Shown: one piece after another, positions 19,159 to 28,518 of the stretch
Layout of the letters: every line of letters begins with the position of its first letter
Position numbering within the stretch: position 1 is the first letter of the stretch
Source: CAITWD01 sp963727285
Lineage (GTDB): Bacteria; Actinomycetota; Thermoleophilia; Miltoncostaeales; Miltoncostaeaceae
DNA: 64,000 bases
Assembly (NCBI GenBank): GCA_963727285.1
Contig: CAVSFF010000003.1
Coordinates: forward strand, 163,061 to 227,060
Reading direction: 5' to 3'
Made by a program: the position numbers and the translations under genes
The notes under the pieces: generated by a model
What the model saw: the letters and a program-made list of their open reading frames with translations, nothing else
Told to the model about the DNA's origin: nothing
The model's database searches: none

Positions 19159-19210
19159 CCCATCTGCACCGGGCGGACCAGGGGACACCCCCTGGTACGC
19201 TCGGGGCACG

Positions 19211-20854
19211 ATGACCTCCGAGCGGCGCCAAAACCTCGCCCGCGCCCGTGAAATCACGCGCGTGGCCGCCCGCTACGGATTCGGGCAGTTGTTCGGCAGA
19301 TCGGCCGCCAAGGTTGCAGCCGATGCACCCGAAGTCCCCGGCACCCGCGGTCGCCGGCTCCGCGACATGCTCGATGAACTCGGACCGACGTTCGTCAAGT
19401 TCGGGCAGCTCATGTCGACCCGGCCGGACATCGTCCCGGCAGACATCGTCGATGAGCTGCGGCAGCTCCAGGACCAGGCCAGGCCCGAGCCGTTCGACCG
19501 CATTCGGATCGTGCTCGAGCAGGAACTCGGTCTTACGATCGAGCAGGTCTTCACGGAATTTGACCCCAAGCCGATCGCGTCCGCCTCGATCGGCCAGGTC
19601 CACCTCGCGCGGCTGCCGACCGGCGACGAGGTGGTCGTCAAGGTTCAGCGCCCGGACGCCGACCGCCAGATCAACGCCGATCTTCAATTGCTCTATCAGC
19701 TGGCCCGCATGCTCAAGGATCGCGTCGACCGGCTGTCATTCATCGACCTGACGGCCCTGGTCGACGAGTTCTCCCGCTCGATCCGCCGCGAGCTCGACTA
19801 CGGCGTCGAGGCCCGGAACGCCGAGGCATTCGGACGGAACTTCGCCCAAGATGCCCACGTCGACGTGCCGAGGATCTTCTGGCGCTACACGACGTCGCGG
19901 GTCCTCGTGATGGAGCGCGTCCACGGAACGTCGCTCGCCCAGACGTCCGTCGATGACTGGACTGACGACGAGCGCCGCACGCTGGCAGCACGCCTCGCCG
20001 AGACGTGGATGCAGATGGTGTTCGTGCACGGGTTCTTTCACGCCGATCCGCACCAAGCAAACATCCTCATCCAGGCGCCCGACCACATCGGACTGGTCGA
20101 CTTCGGCATGGTCGGGCAGCTCTCCCAGAAGGACCGGGAGGCGATGGTCGGGTTGCTGATCGACGTGCTCGACCTCAACGCCGACGCCCTCCCGCGACGG
20201 CTTCGCGACCTCGGCCTGCGGTACCCGCGCCACCGCGAACAGGAGCTGGCCGACCAGCTGGGTGTCGTACTCCAGCGCTACAGCGGGCAGGCGATGGGGG
20301 AGATCGACGCGCGATCGATGCTGTCGGAGATCTTTCAGACCGTTTATCGCCTCCAGCTGACGCTGCCGACCCGCTGGGTCATGCTCGACAAGACCCTGGC
20401 AACCCTGGCGGGGGTTGCGCTTCAGCTGGCGCCGGACTTCAACGTGTTCGAATCGGCGCGCCCATACGCGCGTCGACTGATGGCGGATCGCCTGCGACCG
20501 GACCGGATCGCCGAGCGGGCCCGCCACGACATCGACCGCGGGGTGCGTGTCGCCCGGGAATTTCCGTACCAGGTCGGCGAGCTGCTCAGCGAGCTCACCA
20601 ACGGCGACTTCTCGATGGGGATCCAGGTCCACGACCTGCCTCAGGCCACCGACCGCGTCGAACGCGCCGCCAACCGACTCGTGCTCGCGCTGCTGGCGTT
20701 CGGACTGCTGGTGTCCTCGGCGATCATCGGCGCCCTCCTGCATACCGGCGTGAACGTCGGCGGCTTTGCCGTCCTCGCCGTCGTCCCCGGATTCACGGGC
20801 TTCTGCCTGATCGTCCTGTTGCTGGTCGGCATCCTCAGATCGGGGAAGTGGTAG
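19211..20854 (+). CDS. UbiB/AarF/ABC1-family atypical kinase
   Basis: Protein-kinase-like ATPase of the UbiB family, linked in other organisms to quinone or lipid metabolism. 547 residues. The family-specific KxGQ motif is present (FVKFGQLMSTRPDIVP), with an Ala-rich loop (PIASASIGQVHLARL) in place of the glycine loop. The invariant Lys is VVVKVQRP, the Glu-helix ELDYGVEARNAE, and the catalytic and metal-binding parts FFHADPHQANIL and GLVDFGMVG. Two C-terminal membrane helices end the protein. Its stop and the recJ start share a base (TAGTG). Confidence 0.92.
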   Translation: MTSERRQNLARAREITRVAARYGFGQLFGRSAAKVAADAPEVPGTRGRRLRDMLDELGPTFVKFGQLMSTRPDIVPADIVDELRQLQDQARPEPFDRIRIVLEQELGLTIEQVFTEFDPKPIASASIGQVHLARLPTGDEVVVKVQRPDADRQINADLQLLYQLARMLKDRVDRLSFIDLTALVDEFSRSIRRELDYGVEARNAEAFGRNFAQDAHVDVPRIFWRYTTSRVLVMERVHGTSLAQTSVDDWTDDERRTLAARLAETWMQMVFVHGFFHADPHQANILIQAPDHIGLVDFGMVGQLSQKDREAMVGLLIDVLDLNADALPRRLRDLGLRYPRHREQELADQLGVVLQRYSGQAMGEIDARSMLSEIFQTVYRLQLTLPTRWVMLDKTLATLAGVALQLAPDFNVFESARPYARRLMADRLRPDRIAERARHDIDRGVRVAREFPYQVGELLSELTNGDFSMGIQVHDLPQATDRVERAANRLVLALLAFGLLVSSAIIGALLHTGVNVGGFAVLAVVPGFTGFCLIVLLLVGILRSGKW

Positions 20855-23476
20855 TGGGCTGGCGCGCCCGCCGCGTCCCCTTCGCGAGCGTCCGGACGCT
20901 CCGCGACACCCTCGAGATCCCCGAAGCGCTCGCCTGGACCCTGGTCCGGCGCGGTCTCGACACGCCCGAGCTCGCCTCCGAGTTCATCCGGGCCGACGGA
21001 CCGCTCGACCCGCCCGAATCCCTCGAGGGCGTCGACGAGATCGCCGACCGGCTTGTGGCCGCCGTCGCCGCCGGCCGCCGCATCGCGATCCACGGCGACT
21101 ACGACTGCGACGGGATCTGCGCCACGGCGGTCCTCGCGCGCCCGCTGCGACGGCTCGGTGCCGATGTCGTGACCTTCCTCCCGAGCCGGTTCACCGACGG
21201 CTACGGCGTCCACGTCGAGACCGTGGAGATGCTGGCCGACGGCGGCGCCTCGGTTCTCGTCTGCGTCGACTGTGGGACGTCGGCCATCGACGCGCTGACA
21301 CGTGCCGCCGAGCTCGGCATGGAGCCGCTCGTCCTCGACCATCACCTCGCCGGCGGACAGCGCCCGCCCGGTCTGATCGCGAACCCCGCGCTCGGGATCG
21401 CCCCACCCGACGCCCCGGCTGCCGTGGGTGTGGTGTTCGCCGTCGTGCGCGCCCTCGCCGAGCGCACCGGGGGCGGTCTGCTCGGCATCGACCCCGATGC
21501 CGAGCTCGATCTCGTCGCCCTTGCGACGGTTGCGGATGCCGTGCCGCTCGTCGGCCAGAATCGGCGCCTGGTGATGCGCGGGCTTGCACAGATGCGCCGC
21601 GCGCCGCGGCCCGGCATCGTCGCCCTGTGCCAGGCCGCAGGAGTCGATCCGCGGACCCTCGACGCACGGGCGCTCGGCTACACCGTGGCGCCGGTCATCA
21701 ACGCCGCCGGACGGCTTGAGCACCCCGATCGTGCGCTCACGTTGCTGCTCGAAGACGACGTGGCGCGGGCGCGGATCATCGCCGACGAACTGTGGCGCGT
21801 GAATTCCGAGCGCCGCGACGTCGAGCAGCTGATTACCGCCGAAGCCATCGCCCAGATCGAGGCCTCACCGCCGGCGATCCGCGACGCCAACGCCATCGTC
21901 GCGATCGGCGACGGCTGGCACGAAGGCGTCATCGGCATCGTCGCCTCCCGGCTCGTCGACCACTTCGACCGGCCGGCACTTGTGCTGGCACGCGATGGCG
22001 ACCTCGCCAAGGGCTCCGGCCGGAGCCTGCCGGACCTCGATCTGCACGACCTGCTCGCCCGGGCGTCGGGACGGCTGAGCCGTTGGGGGGGTCATGCGGG
22101 CGCCGTGGGACTGCAGCTTCCCGCCGACCAGGTCGCCGCCTTCCGCGACGAGTTCCTTGCCGCCGCGGAGACCCTCGCCGACGTGCTCGATCGCGCCCGG
22201 ATTCGTCCCGTTGATGCGGTTGTCGGTGCCCGTGAATTGACCCTCGAAACCGCGGAGGCCTTCGAGACACTGGCGCCGTTCGGCCGCGGCAACCCGCAGC
22301 CCCGCCTGTTGATGCCCGGCTCGACAGCGGAGTCCGCCGGGGTGATGGGGAAGTCCCGCCAACATCTCAACGTGCGCCTTCACTGCGGCGGCGCACATCT
22401 GCGGGCGGTGGGGTTCGGCCACGGACACCGGCGCGAATCGCTTCCCGACGGGGCCCGGATCGACGCCCAGGTGCGCCTCGGGATCGAGCGGTACCAGGGA
22501 CTCGTCGGCCCGCGGGTCACCATCGACCGCATCGAGCCGGTGATCGCCGGACGCGACGCGGTCGCCTGCGCGCCGGCCTGCGATCTGGCATGCCCCGCGC
22601 GGCGCGGGCTCCAGGACATACGCTCCGCGATCCTCGACCCCCCGACACCCGGGCACCTCGACACCACGCGGGCGCCGCGGGGCGTCGAGGAGCATCGCGG
22701 CGAGGGTGTCGGCCTCGTCCGGATTGCGGCGCTGGGCGCAGCAGACGCCGGAGTCGCCGTCGTCGTCGGTGACGTCGCCCGGCGTCGCGCGATGATCGCC
22801 GACGTCCTGCATCCCGACCGCATCGGCGTGGAGATCGCCACCCTGGCCGGGTCCCGGTGCGCGAGCGCAGCCGCGGCCGAACGCATCGCGCTGGCCGGGC
22901 GCCGGGCGGGCATCACGCTCATCGACTACACCGCCCTCGCCGTGTGCCCCTTGCCGGAGGACGTCCACGTCGTCGTACTCGACCCGCCGCCGAGTCCCGA
23001 GCGCGCCGCCGATCTGCGTGCGCGCGCAGGCGGCCATTGGGTCCACATCGTCTGGACCGCCCACGAAGTGGAGTTCATGCGCGCGCTCGCGCACGAGCGA
23101 TGGGATCTCCGACCCATGGCACAACAGCTGTGGCCCGAGCTCGACCGGCAATCGCTGCTGGACGTGGGGTCCGGAACTGGAGACGGTGCTGCTCGGGGAC
23201 GGGCCGGCGATACGCCCGCCCGAGGCGGTGGCCGACGTCCTGGCGGCGTTCACCGAGCTCGGCCTCGTGCATCTGTCGGCCGAGGGCCTGGAGATCCTCA
23301 CCCCGGGGACACGCCGCCCGTTCGGGGACGCCCCCCGCGCCGCGGCCGCCGCCGAACAGCTGGACGCCGAGCTCGCGTACCTCGATCTGGCGGCGACGCT
23401 CGAGCTGTTTCCGTCGCGGGACCATATCCGTGAGATCCCGGTCCCCACGCCGTCCCAACCGTCCCACGCCGCCTGA
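20854..23476 (+). CDS. recJ: single-strand DNA exonuclease RecJ with long C-terminal extension, one frameshift
   Basis: 5'-3' ssDNA exonuclease of recombination and mismatch repair (DHH phosphoesterase superfamily). The start is GTG 20854, overlapping the upstream stop. Motifs: GDYDCDGICATAVL, VCVDCGTSA, VLDHHLAGG, LATVADAVPL, and the DHHA1 block WGGHAGAVGLQLP. An OB-like segment ends near residue 565. About 300 further residues follow, including LIDYTALAVCPLPEDVHVVVLDPPPSPERA, split here only for display: LIDYTALAVCPLPEDV and HVVVLDPPPSP. One extra base in the GGGG run at ~23164-23170 breaks the frame; PELETVLLGDGPAIRPPEA continues in the next. Confidence 0.92.
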
Positions 23477-23494
23477 CGGAGTACCGTGTAGAGG

Positions 23495-25714
23495 ATGAAC
23501 ACCCCGATCGACACCGACGCCACGCTCCCGCAGCCGCATCTGGCGCCGCAATTCGACGAGCTGCTCGGCGACCTGCGAGAGCGTCACCCTGACGCAGATG
23601 TCGACGCCATCACTCGGGCCATGATCTTCGCCCAGCAACAGCACGGCGGCCAGGTGCGCCACTCCGGGGAGCCGTACATCATCCACCCGGTCGGATGTGC
23701 ACGGATCGTCGTCGACGTCGGCATGGACGACGTGTCGGTGATCGCGGCCCTGCTGCACGACACCGTCGAGGACACCGGGGCGACGCTGGCCGACATCGAG
23801 CGGGAGTTCGGTGCCGAGGTGGCGATCATCGTCGACGGCGTCACCAAGCTGTCGAGGATCCACTTCGACTCCAAGGAAGAGCATCAGGCCGAGAACTACC
23901 GCAAGCTGATCGTGTCGATGGCCGGCGACATCCGCGTCTTGATCGTCAAGCTCGCGGACCGCCTGCACAACATGCGCACGCTGGCCTACATGACGCGCCA
24001 GAAGCAGATCCAGAAAGCCCGCGAGACGCTCGAGGTCTACGCCCCCCTTGCGCACCGGCTCGGCATCCACTCGCTCAAGTGGGAGCTCGAGGATCTGGCG
24101 TTCTCGGCGCTGCACCCGCGCCGGTACTCCGAGATCCAGCAGATGGTGAACCAGCGACGGGCCGATCGTGAGTCGTACGTCGCCGAGGCCGGCGCCTACG
24201 TCGACGGGCGAGCTGACCGCGGTCGGCATCACCGCCGAGATCACCGGGCGCGCCAAGCACTTCTATTCCATCTACGAGAAGATGACCCGCAAGGGCAAGG
24301 AATTCAACGAGATCTACGATCTCACGGCGATGCGCGTCCTGGTCGATTCGATCCGGGATTGCTACGGCGCGGTCGGGATCATCCACTCGCTGTGGAAGCC
24401 GATGCCGGGGCGCTTCAAGGACTACATCGCGGTCCCGAAGCCGAACATGTACCAGTCGCTGCACACGACGGTCGTCGGGCCCGAGGGCCAGCCGCTGGAA
24501 ATCCAGATCCGCACCCACGACATGCACCGCACCGCCGAATTCGGGGTGGCGGCGCACTGGCTCTACAAGGACGGCCGCCGCGATTCCGGCGGCGAGATAC
24601 ACGTGGCTCAACGGAATGATGGACTGGCAGCAGGACACGCACGGACCCGTCGGAGTTCCTCGAGTCGCTGCGCCGGCGATCTGTACGGCGACGAGGTGTT
24701 CGTGTTCACCCCGAAGGGCGAGCTGCGCAATCTGCCCGCCGGGGCGACGCCGATCGACTTCGCCTACGACGTCCACACCGACGTCGGACACCGGTGCGCG
24801 GGCGCCAAGGTCAACGGCCGCATCGTGCCGCTGACCTACCGCCTGAGCTCGGGCGACTTCGTCGAGATCCTGACCTCGAGCCAGCCGCGCGGCCCGTCGC
24901 GCGACTGGCTCAAGATCGTCGCGTCACCAAGGCGCGCGCACAAGATCCAGGCGTTCTTCCGCAAGGAACAGCGCGAAGACGCCGAACATCAGGGGCCGCG
25001 ACGCGCTCCAGGACCAGCTGCGCAAGGCCGGGTTGCCGAGCCAGCGGGTCGCCGGCTCTCCGTTGCTGCTCGAGGTCATCCGCGAGATGGGCTTCCGGAA
25101 GGCCGAGGACTTCTACATCTCGATCGGCGAGCGGCAAGACCTCGTGCCCAGACCGTCGTCAACAAGATCCTTGCCCGCCTGAAGGCGGGAGAGGCGGTCT
25201 CGAGGAGCGCCAGACGACCGCGGCGCCCCGCGGCCGCCGCGCGATGCCGGCGACGGCATCCGGCGACATGGGGATCGAGGTCGAGGGGATCAGCGACGTG
25301 CTGGTGCGCCTGGCCAAGTGCTGCAAGCCGGTTCCCGGCGACGGAATCCTCGGGCTACATCTCGCTCGGGCCGCGGCATCACGATCCACCGCGACGACTG
25401 CCCGAACGCCCGTGCGCTGCTCAAGAACCCCGATCGGTTCACGCCCGTGTCGTGGGCAGGCGCCAACCGCCAGTCGTTCCGCGTCGAGATCGCCATCGAC
25501 GCATGGGACCGGCCCCGTCTGCTCGAGGACCTCTCGCCGCAGCTTCGCCGAGTCCGGCGTGAACATCGTGTCGGCGAACTGCCACATGGAAAACCAGATG
25601 GTCCACGACCGGTTCGTCGTGGATGTCGGCGACATCGACGGGCTCAAGGGCGTCATCAGCGCTCTGCGCAACGTCGAGAGCGTGTTTGACGCGTACCGCG
25701 TGACGCCCGGATAG
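23495..25714 (+). CDS. relA: RelA/SpoT bifunctional (p)ppGpp synthetase/hydrolase, about eleven frameshifts
   Basis: Stringent-response enzyme making and degrading (p)ppGpp. All domains are present in order. HD hydrolase: AALLHDTVEDTGATL and KLADRLHNMRTL. Synthetase: AKHFYSIYEKMTRKG, YDLTAMRVLVDS and EIQIRTHDMHRTAEFG. TGS: VFTPKGELRNLPAGATPIDF. C-terminal ACT: VNIVSANCHMENQMVHDRF. They must be read by changing frame near 24200, 24598, 24642, 24675, 24990, 25131, 25148, 25199, 25352, 25368 and 25535. Ten changes equal one extra base and the one at 25199 equals one missing base. Residues between breaks are normal, so this looks like locally poor sequence rather than a decayed gene. Confidence 0.92.
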
Positions 25715-25790
25715 CCGACCGTGCCGGGCGCGCAGTCCGTGCGCCCGCGTTCGCCGGTGCGGGCCGCGAGGCCTGATAATCTCGCCGACC

Positions 25791-26528
25791 GTGAGCTGGC
25801 TGAACCTTCTGACGCCCTCTGCGGCGATCATCGCGATCTTCCTGGCAGTTGCCCTGGTCGTGCAGTCCATTCGCCACGGCCGCCAGATCCGCCGCATCGA
25901 GCAGCAGATCAGCTCCGCCGGCATCGCCTCGTATGACCCCACGCTCGACCGCCTCAAGGAACTGTCGGGCCTTTCCGAGCGCCCCGACGCCGCCAGCCGC
26001 CGAAGCCCGGCCCCCGGACGCCGCCCGCTGATCATCGGGGCACTCGTCGTCGCGGCGATCATCGTGGCCGGCATCATTTGGGCATTGGTCGGCGGCGGCG
26101 GCTCCTCGTCCAGCAGCTCAGCATCAACCGGCGGCGCCAAGACCCAGACGCACGCCACCACGACGACGCACACCGCCACGACCGCCGCGTCGCTCTGCGC
26201 CGATGTGGCCCCGGTCGCCAGCCCCTCCGCGGTTACGGTCTCGGTGTACAACGGCAGCGGCGTCGCCGGTGCGGCCCGCAACATCGTCGGTCCCAAGATC
26301 ACCGGCGTCGGCTATACGCTCGGCACCGTGGGCAACGTCCCGGGAGCGACCGTCAGCGCGACGAGCTCGATCCAGTACGTCGCCAAGACCGACATTCCGG
26401 CGGCCTGCAGCATCGCGACCGCGCTCGGCGTTGCCCCGGCCCACATCACCTCGCTGAGCGTCGTCACACCCGCACAGGCCGGAACCTCGGGCGTCGTCGT
26501 CGTCGTCGGCAAGGACATCGCCCACTAG
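25791..26528 (+). CDS. two-TM protein with C-terminal LytR_C domain
   Basis: 245 residues starting at GTG. Residues ~8-25 are hydrophobic (AAIIAIFLAVALVVQSI). A short linker with a coiled-coil-like stretch leads to a second helix (LIIGALVVAAIIVAGIIWAL) at ~82-101. A Ser/Thr-rich exposed linker follows, then a LytR_C-type domain (VTVSVYNGSGVAGAARN ... VVVVVGKDI). This domain occurs at the end of LytR-CpsA-Psr proteins and in stand-alone envelope proteins. A cell-envelope role is likely; the exact function is unknown. It follows relA but without overlap. Confidence 0.8.
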   Translation: MSWLNLLTPSAAIIAIFLAVALVVQSIRHGRQIRRIEQQISSAGIASYDPTLDRLKELSGLSERPDAASRRSPAPGRRPLIIGALVVAAIIVAGIIWALVGGGGSSSSSSASTGGAKTQTHATTTTHTATTAASLCADVAPVASPSAVTVSVYNGSGVAGAARNIVGPKITGVGYTLGTVGNVPGATVSATSSIQYVAKTDIPAACSIATALGVAPAHITSLSVVTPAQAGTSGVVVVVGKDIAH

Positions 26529-26585
26529 CACCCCGCGCAGGACGGGGAAGGGGGGCGAACGGCCGGATCGGTTCTCTGCCGACGG

Positions 26586-26613
26586 TTGAAAAGTTCGTGG
26601 CAATCGCTACTAT
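26586..26613 (+). promoter_or_regulatory. sigma-70-like promoter of the zinc-ribbon gene
   Basis: TTGAAA (26586-26591) and TACTAT (26608-26613) are separated by 16 bases. Transcription would start near 26620, about 40 bases before the ATG. Confidence 0.6.
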
Positions 26614-26622
26614 CTCCATCAG

Positions 26623-26639
26623 ACGATCGTGACGATCGT
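26623..26639 (+). promoter_or_regulatory. twin palindrome ACGATCGT, possible operator
   Basis: The 8-base palindrome ACGATCGT occurs at 26623-26630 and again at 26632-26639, one base apart. It lies between the predicted start of transcription and the ribosome-binding site, where a bound protein would block initiation or elongation. Confidence 0.5.
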
Positions 26640-26660
26640 TGCAAATGGAAGGGGTTCTCG

Positions 26661-26966
26661 ATGGCCACGCTCTATCCCGCCCGCGCAGCTGCCGAGGGAC
26701 GCGCCGCTGCCCACCGCATGCGCCTCTCCCGTAAGAGCGTGTACGCATGCCGCTACTGCTGGGAATCGGTACAGGTCACCAGTGCCCGCTATCTTCCGGC
26801 GGTTTGCCCGGGGTGCCAAGCATCCACATGGGAAGACGACGGCCGCTGTGGCGCCTGGGCGCATTGCGACGGCGTGCGGCGTGAGACTGCCGCCGATCAG
26901 GCCCACTGCCAGGCATGCGGGTACTCGGTGTGGACGCTCGTCCGTGCCAGCGGGAGCACTGCGTAG
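26661..26966 (+). CDS. small zinc-ribbon protein
   Basis: 101 residues, start ATG 26661 with GGAAGGGG six bases upstream. Three CxxC pairs (CRYC, CPGC, CQAC) plus CGAWAHC give enough ligands for one or two zinc sites. The N-terminus is basic and helical (ARAAAEGRAAAHRMRLSRKS). No enzyme motif is seen. Such proteins often bind nucleic acid or act as small regulators. It has its own good promoter and an operator-like repeat, so its expression is probably controlled separately from its neighbours. Confidence 0.72.
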   Translation: MATLYPARAAAEGRAAAHRMRLSRKSVYACRYCWESVQVTSARYLPAVCPGCQASTWEDDGRCGAWAHCDGVRRETAADQAHCQACGYSVWTLVRASGSTA

Positions 26967-26973
26967 GACGGTC

Positions 26974-27011
26974 GACCGCCCGGGGTGAGGCTTAGTCCGC
27001 CTCGGGCGGTC
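26974..27011. terminator. hairpin between the zinc-ribbon gene and hyuB
   Basis: GACCGCCCG (26974-26982) and CGGGCGGTC (27003-27011) form a perfect 9-bp stem around a 20-base loop. It lies between convergent genes and overlaps the hyuB stop codon. No T run. Confidence 0.4.
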
Positions 27012-28518
27012 CCCAACCCCCGCCACCGGGCGTCGCGATCTCGATGACACTCCCGGCGGCGACGTCGCCCGCCCACTTGCCCGGCAACACCTGGCCGTCG
27101 AGCCGATTCACGCCGACGGCGCCATCGGAGCCGCCCGCCGCCCCATGCGGTGCGCGCACACGGCGTTCGGAGATGATGCTGACCTGCGCGTCCACCAGCA
27201 GGCGGAGCGCCCGGGTGACCCCGTCGCCGCCGCGGTGACGACCCGCCCCACCAGACCCCGAACGCACCGCATATCGCTCGACCCGCACGGGATACGTTGT
27301 CTCGAGGGACTCGATCGGCGTGTTGAGGGTGTTGCTCATCGCCACGTGGACGGCAGACGGTCCCGGCCCCGCCGGGCCGGCGCCCTGACCGCCGGCGAGC
27401 GTCTCGTAGTAGGTGAAGCCGGAGCCCCCGACGGTGATGTTGTTCATCGTGCCCTGGCCCATGGCCATGGTCGGGACGGCCTGGCCGATCGCCGCCGTCA
27501 CGACGTCGACGATCCGGCTCGAGGTCTCGACGTTGCCCGCGGCGACGGCCGCAGGCGGGTGGGCGTTGACGAGGCACCCCGGGGGCGCGATGACCTGCAC
27601 CGGCGTGAACGCGCCCGACGAGGCGGGAATGTCCGGATCGGTGACCGACCGCACCACGAAGTACACCGCCGAGCGCGTAACCGCCAGCGGGCAATTGCAG
27701 TTCCCGGGGCCGGCCGCGTCCGTACCGGAGAAGTCGACGGTCAGCCGCTCCCCGTCCACCGTGACCGCGACGCGGATGTGGAGAATCTCGTCCGTGACAC
27801 CGTCTCCCTCGAGCGAATCCTCGGCACGGTAGGTGCCGTCCGGTATGCGGGCAATCTCCGCGCGGGTCCGGCGCTCCGCATAGGCGAGCAGCTCGCCACA
27901 CGCGTCGTGGACCAGCTCCCGGCCCCAACGGGCCACGAGGTCCTCCATCCGGGCGTCGGCGAGACGGTGCGCGGCGATCTGCGCGCGCAGATCGCCGGCC
28001 CGCTCCCGCGGCGTCCGGGAGTTGGCAAGGATGATGGCAACGACGTCCTCGCGCAGGACACCCGCCGCCACCAGACGCACCGGCGGCAGGACCAACCCCT
28101 CCTGGAACAGCTCCCGCGACCCCGCGGGCATCGAGCCCGGCGTCATGCCGCCGACGTCGGCGTGGTGGGCGCGCGACACCGCGTAGCCCATCAGCGCTCC
28201 TCCGGTGTGGAGCGGACTGACCAGCGTGAGGTCGGGCAGGTGTGTGCCGCCGGTAAACGGGTCGTTCAGGATCCAGACATCGCCGGGCACGGGGGAGGCG
28301 GCGATCACGGCCGCCACGGCATCGGGCATCGCCCCGAGATGCACCGGGATTGAGGCCGACTGGGCGATCATGGCGCCGTCGCGGTCGCAGACCGCCGTGC
28401 TGCAGTCGCGGCGTTCGGTGATGTTGGGCGAGAACGCGCTGCGGACCAGCGCAGCCTCCATTTCCTCGGCGACCGCGCGCAGCGCGCTCGCCATCACCTG
28501 CAGGGTTACGGGGTCCAT
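26992..28518 (-). CDS. hyuB: hydantoinase B / oxoprolinase-type subunit
   Basis: Second subunit of an ATP-dependent hydantoinase, oxoprolinase or acetone-carboxylase-like enzyme, 508 residues. Family blocks: MDPVTLQVMASALRAVAEEM, VRSAFSPNITERRDCSTA, GDVWILNDPFTGGTHLPD, SRAHHADVGGMTPGSMP and ETSSRIVDVVTAA. Glycine-rich GSGGAGRHRGGDGV and a final TPGGGGWG are typical. Its start overlaps the hyuA stop by 13 bases. Substrate (N-methylhydantoin, 5-oxoproline or another cyclic amide) cannot be told from sequence. Confidence 0.92.
   Translation of the reverse strand: MDPVTLQVMASALRAVAEEMEAALVRSAFSPNITERRDCSTAVCDRDGAMIAQSASIPVHLGAMPDAVAAVIAASPVPGDVWILNDPFTGGTHLPDLTLVSPLHTGGALMGYAVSRAHHADVGGMTPGSMPAGSRELFQEGLVLPPVRLVAAGVLREDVVAIILANSRTPRERAGDLRAQIAAHRLADARMEDLVARWGRELVHDACGELLAYAERRTRAEIARIPDGTYRAEDSLEGDGVTDEILHIRVAVTVDGERLTVDFSGTDAAGPGNCNCPLAVTRSAVYFVVRSVTDPDIPASSGAFTPVQVIAPPGCLVNAHPPAAVAAGNVETSSRIVDVVTAAIGQAVPTMAMGQGTMNNITVGGSGFTYYETLAGGQGAGPAGPGPSAVHVAMSNTLNTPIESLETTYPVRVERYAVRSGSGGAGRHRGGDGVTRALRLLVDAQVSIISERRVRAPHGAAGGSDGAVGVNRLDGQVLPGKWAGDVAAGSVIEIATPGGGGWGPPEAD

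Noticed and set aside
20005..20853. Apparent 280-residue N-terminal extension of RecJ
   Set aside because: It overlaps the UbiB-type gene in another frame; RecJ starts at GTG 20854.
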